A stretch of DNA of 64,000 nt from Mustela lutreola (Eukaryota; Chordata; Mammalia; Carnivora; Mustelidae), in the NCBI RefSeq assembly GCF_030435805.1, contig NC_081293.1, forward strand, positions 190,577,546-190,641,545, in the 5' to 3' direction. This document shows positions 54,688 to 64,000 of the stretch, in pieces. Under the pieces are notes generated by a model, which did not search any database, was not told where the DNA came from, and saw only the letters and a list, made by a program, of their open reading frames with translations. Each line of letters begins with the position of its first letter. Position 1 is the stretch's first letter. A program made the position numbers and the translations under genes.

Positions 54688-56712
54688 TTCATGTTTCTGC
54701 CTCTTTTCGAGCTCCCAGCATCCCTTTCCCGTTGGACTTGCCTATTCAGCTGTCTCCAAATACACAAATAATCTGAAATTAAATTACCAAAGTGGGATAT
54801 CTTTGGCAGAAGTGGTCAGGGGACATTTTTTGCAGAATCTTTATGGATACTGTAGAGCATGTCTTTGGGCTCCAGTGATGGGAGAGTCGTGCCCGGGAAG
54901 TGACCATCAAATGACTTGTGTTTTCTCTTTACCTCCTTTTGCATCATGGGTTTTGTTTTGTTTTGTTTTGTTTTGTCTTGTTTTAGAGGCTTCAAAAAAA
55001 GCCATTTTAACTCACAAGTTGGAGAAATGACTAGCAAGGAAGGGCTATGGTATTTGCCTGAGAGTAGAGAGGATTTCCAACCCCACATCTTCAGAAGGAC
55101 ATGCAAGTCAGCACAAGGTCCTGAATTGTCCATGAATCTTTCCAATAAGTGCCTAATGCAATAACCCATGTAAGAATGAATTAAGAGAACGGTAATGATT
55201 GAGTGTAACATTGGAATGCCACTTCAAGGCCAACAGTGGTCTAGACCAACAAGAGAATCACCAGAATCAAGCTGGGATGGCAGGATCAGAATTCAACAGC
55301 AAAAACCAAGCAGCAGCTAGAAGCCAAACAGGGATGAACTTATCACCATGACCTTGACTTGGGGCAGCCCCATTAACTGTCTGGGTTTTGCATAAGCGTT
55401 CTCCTACAGTTCTTCAACAGTTGGGGCAGGAAAGTTAGAGTGAAAACTTTAAAACAAAGGAATGCATTTCCTCCTAATAAGTCAGGATGAGCTCAAGTAA
55501 TGAATAGGAGGGGGGAAAAGTGTGAGCAGATCCTTCATGAAATACTCATTGACTCAGTTACAACCATGGCAGCTCCACTATCCTCAGGGTTGGAGAATGA
55601 CTGTCTTGGTGATGTGAGTTCCCACACAAACTTGGAGACAAAAGGATCCCATTTGATACCTAAGGAAATTAAATCATGGGTATATAACTATGGGATCCAA
55701 TTTTTGTTTGCATATGGTATCTCTCAGAAGCATCTGACCTTATGGAATGAAGAAAGGACCTAGTAAAGGTTTCGCTAAGGGGCTAGCTCAGCTAGAACAC
55801 CTGTCGAGCTGGGGTGCTAATCACTAGGATGTGGTATGATTTGAACAAATGGGGGAAAATTGGGACTATGTATTGAATCCATGAATCCAGAAGCCATAGG
55901 GTGGGGTTAGGATGGGTATGGCTCTCATCATCTCTTGCAGTGATCCAGTGGTAAATTCATATTCCTTTCCCCTGTATTTTTAGGGTCTTCTAGATAAGAA
56001 GTTCTGATTCCTGAAGAGAGGGGAGGAGGAGGGATAGATGCTTTCACCACAGGACATAGTAACAATCCCAGTGTACTGCGATTATGACTCTACCTAGTCA
56101 TTTTGAGCTCATCTTGCTGGGATGGATGGAGAAGTCAGGATGGAGGTACTGATCGTGATTTTCATGAGGTGACAGAGTTACTGCTACACAGTAGAGACAG
56201 GGAAAGGTTGACCTGGGACTCAGGGAACTAATCAAAGCATCTCTCAGTGCCTCCATTCCTGGTGATAATGACAATTGTGAATTATAGTCATCTTGGCCTG
56301 ACAAAGCAAAGGCACCGAAGGGGCTCCAAACCCTCAGAGATGAATGTCTAGGTCAACCCGTCAGGCAAACAACTTAGACCACTGAAGCACCAAACAAAGT
56401 TGGAGAAACTCTTAAAATGGTGATGAAGGGAGATAATTAACACCCGTTTGGGATTTGAGTATCATAATAGCAGCGAATCCTATACACCTAACCCTGTGTT
56501 TGTACAGATTGCAGCTGGCCACCACCTTGAAGACCTTATTTGGACTAGAAGCAAAGCAAGGGGTAAACTGTATCAAACGCCTCCCTTATATCACTGCCTG
56601 TCTTCTAGGACCCACCCCCAATTCCTGCCACACCTATTTCAGGCAAGTACTCCAAGCAGACATTGACCCATTTCCTATGCACTGAACCTCCTCTTCAATG
56701 TGGACCACGTAG
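54688..56712. other. Inter-V spacer, nothing recognised
   Basis: Contains a (TTTTG)n run at about 54,950-54,985. No further V exon, RNA gene or clear repeat found. Confidence 0.5.
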
Positions 56713-56950
56713 GGATGCCTGGGTGGATTAGTAGGTAAAGTGTCTGCCTTTGGCTCAGGTCATGATCACAGGATCCTGAGATTGAATCCCACATTGAGCC
56801 CCACATTGAGCCCCATGTCCAGCCCCGCATGGAGTCCCACATTGGGCTCCCTGCTCAGGAGGGAGTCTAGTTCTCCTTCTGCTTCTGTCCCTCCCCTTGC
56901 TTATCCTCTGTCCCTCTGTCCCTCTCTCCAATCAATTAAGAGACCTAAAA
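56713..56950 (+). mobile_element. CAN-SINE with internal tandem expansion
   Basis: Sense SINE: 'gggatgcctgggtggattag', 'tttggctcaggtcatgatca', CT-rich body, short A-tail. The middle carries three or four imperfect repeats of 'cccacattgagc' (about 56,788-56,848) not seen in other copies here. Diverged, so older. Confidence 0.88.
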
Positions 56951-57199
56951 AAAATGAACCATATATCTAGCTTTCTTCCTAAAATACTCTGTGGCCAAGA
57001 TGAGACCCATGAATGGCCTATTTGAAACTTACGTAGGCACCACCCAGAAGTGTCAGGGAATTAATGCTCTGTGGGACCCTCTGCAATCAGTGGAGGGTGA
57101 GAACTAATGAATAAAGCTTTATAATTATTTCAGACTCCCTCGAATGTTCTCGATTGATGAACACCTACTTATCTAAAAGGATGGCTCAATTCATATATA

Positions 57200-57830
57200 T
57201 ATTTTTCAGATTTTCCATCCTTTTAGTTTCTGTACTTGATTTGGCCCAGATATTTGCATCTGACTTATCTTCCACTTTACGTATACTTTTCAGCTGTATT
57301 GGTTCTGCTTTTAAAGCCATATATTGAAATCCTAATCAAAATGATTTTGTATATTTCAGCTCTACAATCTCCACTAAATTATTTACTACGGTTTCCAGTA
57401 GTCAACAAAATTCTCCATTTTGTCATCTACTTTGTTGAATATATTGATGATTATTTTCATGTCAGTGTCTGAAAACTCCATCTGAATAATTTTGGGTTTA
57501 TTTCTTCTGCCTGATTTTTCTTCTTGGTTTTGACCACATGAACCTCTTTCTTCATACAACAGATAGTATGTGTTTGAATGCCAGATATTGTATATGAGAA
57601 ATTGTAGAGATCCGGTGAAGTCCTGGATGATGTATTTTCTTATAGAGATGATTCCTTCTTCTTGCTTACACCAAGATATCTTGGTCAGGGCAGGACTTCT
57701 TAATCTGGTGGATAATTGAGCTGGATTGAAGCAAAACTTCAGTTGTTGGATGGCTGCTCACTTTGCTCCTAGTATGTGATCATTTGGGTTCCCAAAATAA
57801 TGTCTGGAGTATTTTTTACTTTTCTGAAGC
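57200..57830 (-). mobile_element. Ancient L1M/HAL1-like remnant
   Basis: 'catctactttgttgaatata', 'ttttcatgtcagtgtctgaa' and 'gccagatattgtatatgaga' resemble antisense old L1/HAL1 sequence. Orientation and family are tentative. Confidence 0.4.
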
Positions 57831-58075
57831 ATAATTTGCACAACATAATATTTGCTTTTTTCAAGGGTAACACTCTGTGAGTTCAAATATATTAATGTAC
57901 TGTGCAACTATCACCACGATCCAGTTCTTAAACACTTCTACTCCCTCCCCAAATTCCTTTGTGTTCATTTTCAGTCAATCACCACTCCTACTTTGGGCCC
58001 CAAGCCTTGGCTCTTTACTGGGACCCTCTCCAGGTCAGCAGTCCATGAACACAGACACTGTTCCCCAGACCAGTG
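57831..58075 (-). mobile_element. Ancient L1 3' end-like remnant
   Basis: 'aagcataatttgcacaacat' and 'tgtgcaactatcaccacgat' resemble the antisense 3' end of old L1M subfamilies. Confidence 0.4.
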
Positions 58076-58907
58076 AGATCATGTGACGTCCTCCAAGCTT
58101 CTCCCCCCTCAGTCTTCCTTTTCTTCTTGGCTTCCTAGCTACTGGTAATAAATGGGCAGTAATTCTCAGGGTAAAGTGTCTTCCCAGATATACCCTTTGT
58201 CTTTGGAGTATGAGATCATCCCCTTCCTCCCTGCTTCCCTTTGGGTGCAAAGCTTCATGTATAAGCTGCAGGGTGCAATGAGGTAGGTACTTGGGAACTG
58301 GATGCATTAGCCCACTCACCCAGCAAACATCTAAGGGAGCCTCTGGTAATATCATACAATGTTAAACCTGGGCAGACACTGGAAATTATTTATCTCAGCC
58401 TGTTATTTTATACATGAGGAAATGGAAAGTCATACAAAGGATAGTTTTGACCGTCCCTACTGATTATTTCCTGACTTCCACGTGGAAGTCCATTTAATAT
58501 GTCTAGAGTAGTCAGTGCATTTCTTTTGGTTCTGATCAGAATATAAGCATCAAGAGAGTGAGAATATTGTCTTACGTGTGATTTGCACCACGACTATGAA
58601 CAAGTTCAGCTTGCTAAGTGTTCCAGGAAGGATGGTGGATGTTTCTATTTGGTTTTCTAAGGTTTCCCTAGTGCTTGCTCTGTGTTTAATTTAAAGAAAT
58701 AGAAATAAAGGAAACACCTGTCATTGGAGAAGTTTAACCAGCAGTTGACAGTTAGTGTTGCCACACAGTTTGTGTGTGTGTGCGTGTGTCCCTCCCTGTG
58801 GCACTCATAGGTTCTTGCTCTCCTGCCTAGCTCTTACTGACTTGGGTTTATCAACTGCTCTACCTGGCCCAGGAGGCCACTGAGACCTGAGAAGTGTGCC
58901 TTGACCA
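58076..58907. other. Inter-V spacer, nothing recognised
   Basis: No exon identified. Short (TG)n run at 58,770-58,788. Confidence 0.5.
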
Positions 58908-58924
58908 CTAGGAGGAGCTGTGGC
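58908..58924 (+). repeat. TRBV upstream conserved block, copy 2
   Basis: ctaggaggagctgtggc, about 1.0 kb upstream of the TRBV3-like leader; see copy 1 at 52,317. Confidence 0.6.
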
Positions 58925-59074
58925 TCTTCCAGACCCTGAAAGTGGGGGAATTGTGGGAATGAACAAAGGCCACAGGGGTTTTCAACAGGAATAATTGGGG
59001 GATGTGGGAGATACTTTATTGTCCCAGCTGGGGGTAGGGAGCCCTACAGGCATGTAGTGGATAGAGGGATAGAG

Positions 59075-59156
59075 ACCAGGGATGCTCCCAGCAGCCCCCA
59101 CAACACAGAATTATCCAGTCCAATACGGCAATGTCTCTGAGGTTGAGAAACCTTCT
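59075..59156 (+). mobile_element. MER5A 3' fragment
   Basis: 'cacaacacagaattatccag' and 'ctctgaggttgagaaacctt' match the end of MER5A. This accounts for the start of a spurious 197-codon open frame at 59,082-59,675. Confidence 0.7.
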
Positions 59157-59852
59157 GCTGAGCATTTGGTTATAAATTTTGTACTAAAAGAGAAGGTGAC
59201 CTTAGACAGCTCAAGGACAGCAAAATCATCCTGCCCTGATTTCCCCCCCCCAACTTCCATGCTGTCATTCACCTCTCCAGCTGCTTTGTTCCTGTGCCAT
59301 AACGACTTCTCACTCCCGAGCCACCAACTGCTCCCCACATGGCTCTGGCCCTCAGACAGAGAGGCCCTCACAGGGATCAGTCTGCAGTCTGTTCCCTGTC
59401 AAGGCGGCGAATCAACAGAGCACGCTCCCAACATTCATTCCTGTATTCTAAATGGTCTCCCATTGCTGCTTGCGGCAGACCCCACAGGGGGTCTCTTGCC
59501 CACAACTGAAGTAGTCAGGGGGGCTGATGAGCATACATCAGACATTCCAGGGAGCCAAAGCCTAGCGGGACCATCATCTGTTACTGTGAAGAAGACGCAG
59601 AAGATCCACAGAAGAGAAACTAGCTCAACTTGGAGAGTGGAGTCAGAACAGGGAGACAGGGTAGAGGTGGCCTGATCTGGGAAAATGCAGGGAGGGAGAG
59701 ATACACACTTGAGGCAACATGCTGTCCCATCAAACTATCCCCAGAAATTCCAAACTCCTTTAAAAGGGGGAGAAAGTAAAATGTATGGAAAGGGACAAGT
59801 GTGGGCAATGAAATACACAGAGAGCCCAAGCATGGGGAAGTCATTCTAGGCT

Positions 59853-59864
59853 ATGACGTCACAG
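59853..59864 (+). promoter_or_regulatory. TRBV promoter CRE/decamer
   Basis: TATGACGTCACA with a perfect CRE core TGACGTCA (59,854-59,861), about 95 bp upstream of the TRBV3-like ATG. V-beta promoters are known to use this element. Confidence 0.85.
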
Positions 59865-59954
59865 GCAGAGCACCTGTCAGGGCGGGGAGAACCACAGCCT
59901 AGTTCTTACCACTGAGGATGAGAATGCTTGGCTAGGACTGTGTCTGTCTCCACC

Positions 59955-60415
59955 ATGGGCTCCACGCTCTTCTGCTGTATGGTCCTCTGCCTCCTGGGAG
60001 CAGGTGAGTCCTCGGTCCAGGTGGCAAGATGCCCCGTTGGGTCTCTAAGCCTACTCAGCATGTGTCCAGCCACTGTCTCTCTCCTGGGACTTGTCTGAAT
60101 TCCGCTCCTTTCCTTCTCAGCCCCCCTGGACACGGCAGTTTCCCAGACTCCAAAACACCTCATCGCACAGACGGGAAATAAGAAGTTCCTAAAATGTGAA
60201 CAAAAGCTGGGCCACGATACCATGTACTGGTATAAGCAGGACTCCCAGAAATTGCTGAAGGTCATGTTTATCTACAACAATAAGGATCTCATTCTAAATG
60301 AAACAGTTCCAAGATGCTTCTTACCTGAATCCCCTGACAAAACTCGTTTAAACCTTCACATCAACTTCCTGGAGACAGGTGACACTGCTGTGTATTTCTG
60401 TGCCAGCAGCCTAGA
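59955..60415 (+). CDS. TRBV3: T-cell receptor beta variable segment, TRBV3-like
   Basis: Leader exon 59,955-60,003 (MGSTLFCCMVLCLLGA), donor GTGAGT, acceptor CAG at 60,120, V exon 60,121-60,415. V domain: DTAVSQTPKHLIAQTGNKK, first Cys in LKCEQ, GHDTMYWYKQ with the core Trp, NLHINFLETGDTAVYF, second Cys then ASS. This matches human TRBV3-1 motif by motif (DTAVSQTPK, GHDTMYWYKQDS, NNKELIINETVP). No in-frame stop. Oddities: FR3 reads VPRCFLP where TRBV3 normally has VPNRFSP, adding an unpaired Cys in place of the conserved Arg; and its RSS heptamer is CATAGCC. The frame is open, but surface folding and recombination efficiency are both open to doubt. Confidence 0.93.
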
Positions 60416-60454
60416 CATAGCCCTGCAAAGTCTTTACCTCCCTGTGCATAAACC
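60416..60454 (+). promoter_or_regulatory. V-RSS of TRBV3-like segment (atypical heptamer)
   Basis: CATAGCC 60,416-60,422, spacer 23 bp, nonamer GCATAAACC 60,446-60,454. The third heptamer base is T, where CAC is nearly invariant in functional signals. Confidence 0.88.
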
Positions 60455-62430
60455 CCCTGCCCAGCCAGGAAGCTGTGGGGGACACAGGTTCACTAGACCC
60501 TGAGGCTCCATTCTCCCCTGTTAGAACCCCTGACTGCAGATCCCAGTCTGGTACAGGCTGCCAATATACCTGATGGGGCGGGTCGTCAGTTAGGCTCACA
60601 CAAGCCTGACAGAATTCTACTTACCAGCTGCAGCAATAAATTCCCTGAAGTGCTCAGGATTTCGGAAACAAGAGAGGACCTAGTGTCTCTCATCCTAAGT
60701 GGGTCTGAAAGCAAGTGTCTTCTGAACTCTGCTCAGTGGTGCAGCCTACTAGAACCTGCCCTCTGCTCAGCTTTCTGCACTTCCACGCTGTGCATGCAGG
60801 TCGGTAAGAAACAAGAGGAAAGAGGATTTCCTTACACTCACTCTTCGGGTTCCTTTTCACTCTTTGCTCCACATCCAAGCTGTCTTGGGATCTTCAGGCA
60901 TCATTTGCTACAACTCTCTTATAGAGACAATGTATATCTGAATTTCTGTACATGTTTACCCTTCTGTCTCCTCGCTGTTTCTTCTCTGTGGTTTAGATTG
61001 TCTTTCCATCATTTTCCTTCTTCAGGCACATCCCTAATTCGGATGACTTAAACTCGCCTTTCACCCAGACCTTCTTTGGGAAAACCGTATGTTAGCTACG
61101 TTAGCAGGACAACTGAGCCTTTTGTTTCCACTTGTTCAGGATTTCAGTTGAAAGTATAATGTTTTTTGTAATCCTTGGTCTTTTACTGATCGGGAGCTAA
61201 ATAACTCAATAACATTTTATTTATTCATGTTTTTGCTTTTTCATTGGGGAAGGGCTATTCCCTGTCTTCTTGCTACAGTGCGTGTGCAGCAGTATAAATA
61301 TAATAGTCACCATGCTAGCCTTTCCACTAAGGTTAAGTTTAGGTTCTTGTCTACGAAAGCGATATCTCCAACTGTGGTGAATCAGAGGACCGTGATATAC
61401 CTAACCTGGACAGGAGAAGAATATCCAACTCCTTTGCTTAAATTCTAACCCCTTGACCCTTACATTTTTTTGTTTATGGGCCACACTGAAAATCCGATAA
61501 ACTTTATTATGTTAGAAGCAGGAGTAGAGATTGAATGTCCTAGTGTGGATGAACGGCACTCTTGCCAACTCTTTTTGCTGTTTCACTTCCTTCTTTGCTC
61601 TTCACAGGGGTCTGACTCTTGTACCCATCAAGCGTGGACCCGCCTCCCCTCCTCTCTGGTGGGTGAGGAATAAGCATCCTCTGCACTGCTGCTTCTGAGC
61701 TGGTTAGAAGCCTGCCATCCGGGAAATGTGCCCATGGGCCACAAGGGGGCGCTGTGGCTCTATTGCCTACTCAGAGGCTGGATGGGGGATGAAAGTGATT
61801 TGCAGGAAGGGGTGAGGGGGGAGCAGGACATGGGGCTCCATCCTTATGTCAGTTGGGAGCACCAGATGCTGGTACCTCTGAGATCTAAAACCATGCTCAA
61901 ATGAATTTCCCTTTTTCCTACTTGGGATGCCTTGTGTGGTTCTTGAGCATCCTGTTTGCTCTAAGCCCAGCCAAGCACTGTACCCTCAGGACTGGGGCTG
62001 AGGATGCCTGGCCCCTTGTCCCTTCAGCTCCCCCTCCCAGTGCCTGGATCCTGGCTGGCATCACAGTCCTGCCTTTGTAATGGTGGGCACTGGTGCCACA
62101 GCCTCCAATTTCTCTCCTCTACAGAGCTGAACAAAAGTGCTCCATGGAGCTTAGACACGGAGGGAAACACCTTTTGGGAGATGTCTGCAGGCCTGAGCTG
62201 GTAGGGAAGGAGATCCCCAAGGCAGAAATGCTCTGCTGCTGAGAGGGGTCTTGGAAGGATGGGGATAGAGAGAGAGTTTACATAATGAGGACTGTCGCTA
62301 ATACATGAGATCACCTGTCCAAGGATTAGCTCGGCCCACCCAATGCAAATCCACGCTCTACCAGAATCTATACAAGTTGTGAAAGGGGGAGGAAGAAACA
62401 TACCCTGTGTTTGGGGAAACCTACAGAGAC
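60455..62430. other. Inter-V spacer
   Basis: No further V exon or RNA gene. A diverged copy of the upstream block ('ggggcgctgtggctc') lies near 61,746. Open frames are short and domainless. Confidence 0.5.
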
Positions 62431-62442
62431 AGTGACATCACA
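62431..62442 (+). promoter_or_regulatory. TRBV promoter decamer
   Basis: AGTGACATCACA fits the V-beta decamer AGTGAYRTCA exactly; 110 bp upstream of the ATG at 62,552. Confidence 0.88.
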
Positions 62443-62551
62443 GGCCAACCACCAACCAAAGCCCAGGACACCAGAGCCCTCCAGCACCAGCACCAGCACC
62501 CTCCCCAGGACACCCTAATTAGAGGATGCCCACCTGGGCCCTGACTCCACC

Positions 62552-63005
62552 ATGGGCTGCAGGCTACCTTACTGGGTGGCTCTCTGTCTCTTGGGAGCAG
62601 GTACGTCTCGGGTTCCGCTGTGCTCTCCCTGCACCCCAAGCCGAGTCCCTCTTCCTACCACCACCCTTCTGTCTGGGCTTTGTTTGAATTTTGTCCTGTT
62701 CTTTCAACAGTCTCCATGGATCCTGGAGTTATCCAGACTCCAAAACATCTGGTAACTGGGACAACAAGGAGTGTGACCCTAAAGTGCAAACAACATCTGG
62801 GACATAATGCTATGTACTGGTATAAGCAGAGTGTTCAGAAGCCGCCAAAGCTCATGCTTGCCTACAATTACAAGAATCTCTTTGAAAATGCGACTGCCTC
62901 CAGTCGGTTCTTACCTGATCGCTCAAACAACTCCCAGCTGGACCTTCAGATAAAAGCCCTGGAGCCCGAGGACTCCGCCCTGTATCTCTGTGCCAGCAGC
63001 AAGGG
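62552..63005 (+). CDS. TRBV4: T-cell receptor beta variable segment, TRBV4-like (second copy)
   Basis: Leader exon 62,552-62,600 (MGCRLPYWVALCLLGA), donor GTACGT, acceptor CAACAG at 62,710, V exon 62,711-63,005. V domain: DPGVIQTPKHL, first Cys in LKCKQ, MYWYKQ, YNYKNLFENATASSRFLPD, second Cys in YLCASS. Complete frame and good RSS, with an intact promoter decamer. It lies 2.1 kb downstream of the TRBV3-like segment, the same TRBV3 then TRBV4 order as in human. From FR3 through the 3' flank it differs from the copy at 53,212 at one base over roughly 310 bp. Upstream, FR1/CDR1 differ at over 10% of positions and the leader introns are not alignable by eye. Confidence 0.95.
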
Positions 63006-63044
63006 CACAGCCCTGCACCTTCAACTTCTCCCTGTGCACAAACC
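63006..63044 (+). promoter_or_regulatory. V-RSS (23-bp spacer) of TRBV4-like copy 2
   Basis: Heptamer CACAGCC 63,006-63,012, spacer 63,013-63,035, nonamer GCACAAACC 63,036-63,044; identical to copy 1. Confidence 0.93.
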
Positions 63045-63496
63045 TCCGGGCTCCAAACCAGGAAGCTGTGGGGGCCACCAACGCTCAGCTCAACATTTCC
63101 TAGAGGACCCCAGAGATCCCAGAGCCTCCTGCTGCCTGTAGGTTCAGTGGATGCTGAGTCCACAGCACAGACTCCCACAGCCTGGGTCCTGGTTCTGCCT
63201 GGGTCCAATCTGCCCGAGCTGAACACAGGCCAGAGAGGACCCAGCCTCAAGCTTCTGAGCAGTGTCCAGGCAGCACATGGCCCTGGGGAGTCCTTCTTGG
63301 GACACTTTTCACTCTGGCCACAGCACAGCTGACCCTTCCATGCATGTGAGACCCTGGATCTCAGCCCCGGTCCCAGCTCCAAACAGGTTCAGCCCTTTTC
63401 CAGAACACCTCCCTCCCTCAGCACGTGGCTCCACCAGTCCTGCCGATGAGGTGGATCATCCTTCATCAGGTGTGGATCCGTGTTCTCCTGGTCACC

Positions 63497-63960
63497 ATGG
63501 GCTGCACCTGGGTATACTCAGATCCACACGGCCTTCCCTTCCGTGCAGCCTTTGACACTTTCAGGCCTGACTCCTTTTCCTTCTGGGGCTTTAATCTGCA
63601 TTCCTCAGGTCTTCACATCTTGCATTTTCAGCCATGGAGTCCCCTGCCCCTGGATAGTTTCTTACCACAGGCAGCCCGAAGGGACGTTCCCTGCCATTAC
63701 AGAGCAGGGTTGTATCCTTGGGGCTGCCTGTTCTGAACCACATATTTTCTGGCTTTGCCCCTTGTAAAGGCCCTCTGTCCTGCCCAGGTCATCAGACCCC
63801 AAGGGGTGAGTGTCCTGGGGAGTCACATGCCTGCCTTGTCACTAAGGCTCCCTCCTCTCTCCTCAAAGGGGCACTCCAGGGACTGTGGGGAGCCCTGAGC
63901 AAAGTTTCAGACCATGATACCATCTGCCAATGCAGTTCATGTGGCTACTCTCCCATCTAG
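63497..63960 (+). pseudogene. Possible very degraded TRBV relic
   Basis: An ATGGGCTGC start in a ccaccATGG-like context lies 492 bp after the V exon. This is almost the same offset, after allowing for about 60 bp of indels, as the pseudogene leader behind TRBV4-like copy 1. Downstream, 'gtcatcagaccccaagg' (63,789) resembles the FR1 start. 'gaccatgataccatc' (63,911) resembles the GHDTM segment of TRBV3. The parts are far apart and no RSS was found, so this is tentative. Confidence 0.25.
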
Positions 63961-64000
63961 GCCCATCTTCAGAGTTTGAGGTGCCTCTTACTCGTGTGTG

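Noticed and set aside
59082-59675. 197-codon open frame upstream of the TRBV3-like segment
   Set aside because: Begins in a MER5A fragment and continues through TRBV 5' flank; no domain, no splice context.
62852-63382. 176-codon minus-strand frame over the TRBV4-like V exon (and its twin at 53,503-53,955)
   Set aside because: Antisense shadow of the V exon and its 3' flank; kept open in both copies only because the sequences are nearly identical.

Overview
The window is mammalian nuclear DNA from the 5' part of the T-cell receptor beta (TRB) locus of a carnivore, most likely a caniform and perhaps a mustelid. The evidence is (i) many copies of the Carnivora-specific tRNA-Lys-derived CAN-SINE, (ii) carnivore-type L1 elements, and (iii) two five-exon trypsinogen genes, whose translation resembles canine cationic trypsinogen as I remember it, placed beside TRBV gene segments. 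Trypsinogen genes embedded in TRB are a conserved vertebrate arrangement.

Layout. From 1 to about 37,240 the window is a head-to-tail tandem segmental duplication. Unit A is about 1-21,766 and unit B about 22,944-37,236, with a period of about 22.9 kb. Each unit carries one intact trypsinogen gene on the minus strand: TRY-A at 11,792-16,590 and TRY-B at 30,752-35,235. Both have exons of 40, 160, 254, 137 and 150 nt, intact GT/AG sites and 246 codons. Insertions present in only one unit (L1s, CAN-SINEs, a short hairpin, microsatellites) date from after the duplication. MIR, L2, MER2, MER5A, MLT1 and old L1M remnants are shared and predate it. From about 37.2 to 52.3 kb lies a gene-poor spacer. 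It holds a 3.8-kb twin-primed L1, CAN-SINEs, a class I solo LTR, a U6 snRNA retropseudogene, an L2 split by younger insertions, and a possible orphan trypsinogen exon 1. From about 52.3 kb to the end is the TRBV array on the plus strand: TRBV4-like (53,212), a TRBV7/11/12-clan pseudogene (54,212), TRBV3-like (59,955) and TRBV4-like (62,552), each followed by a 23-bp-spacer recombination signal. A weak relic may follow at 63.5 kb.

How the parts work. TRY-A and TRY-B would encode secreted pancreatic trypsinogens activated by enteropeptidase after DDDDK. They are read away from the V segments and have no role in V(D)J recombination. The TRBV segments are transcribed from decamer/CRE promoters and are cut by RAG at their signals to join downstream D-J segments outside the window.

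Main points for a second look. TRY-A has Asp instead of the near-invariant oxyanion-hole Gly (residue 198, chymotrypsin 193), the same position altered to Arg in human mesotrypsin, while TRY-B keeps Gly. A roughly 573-bp block upstream of both trypsinogen promoters looks identical inside flanks that are only about 80-85% alike. The two TRBV4-like segments share a near-identical 3' half but have leader introns that do not align by eye. All calls come from reading the sequence; no alignment or database search was run.
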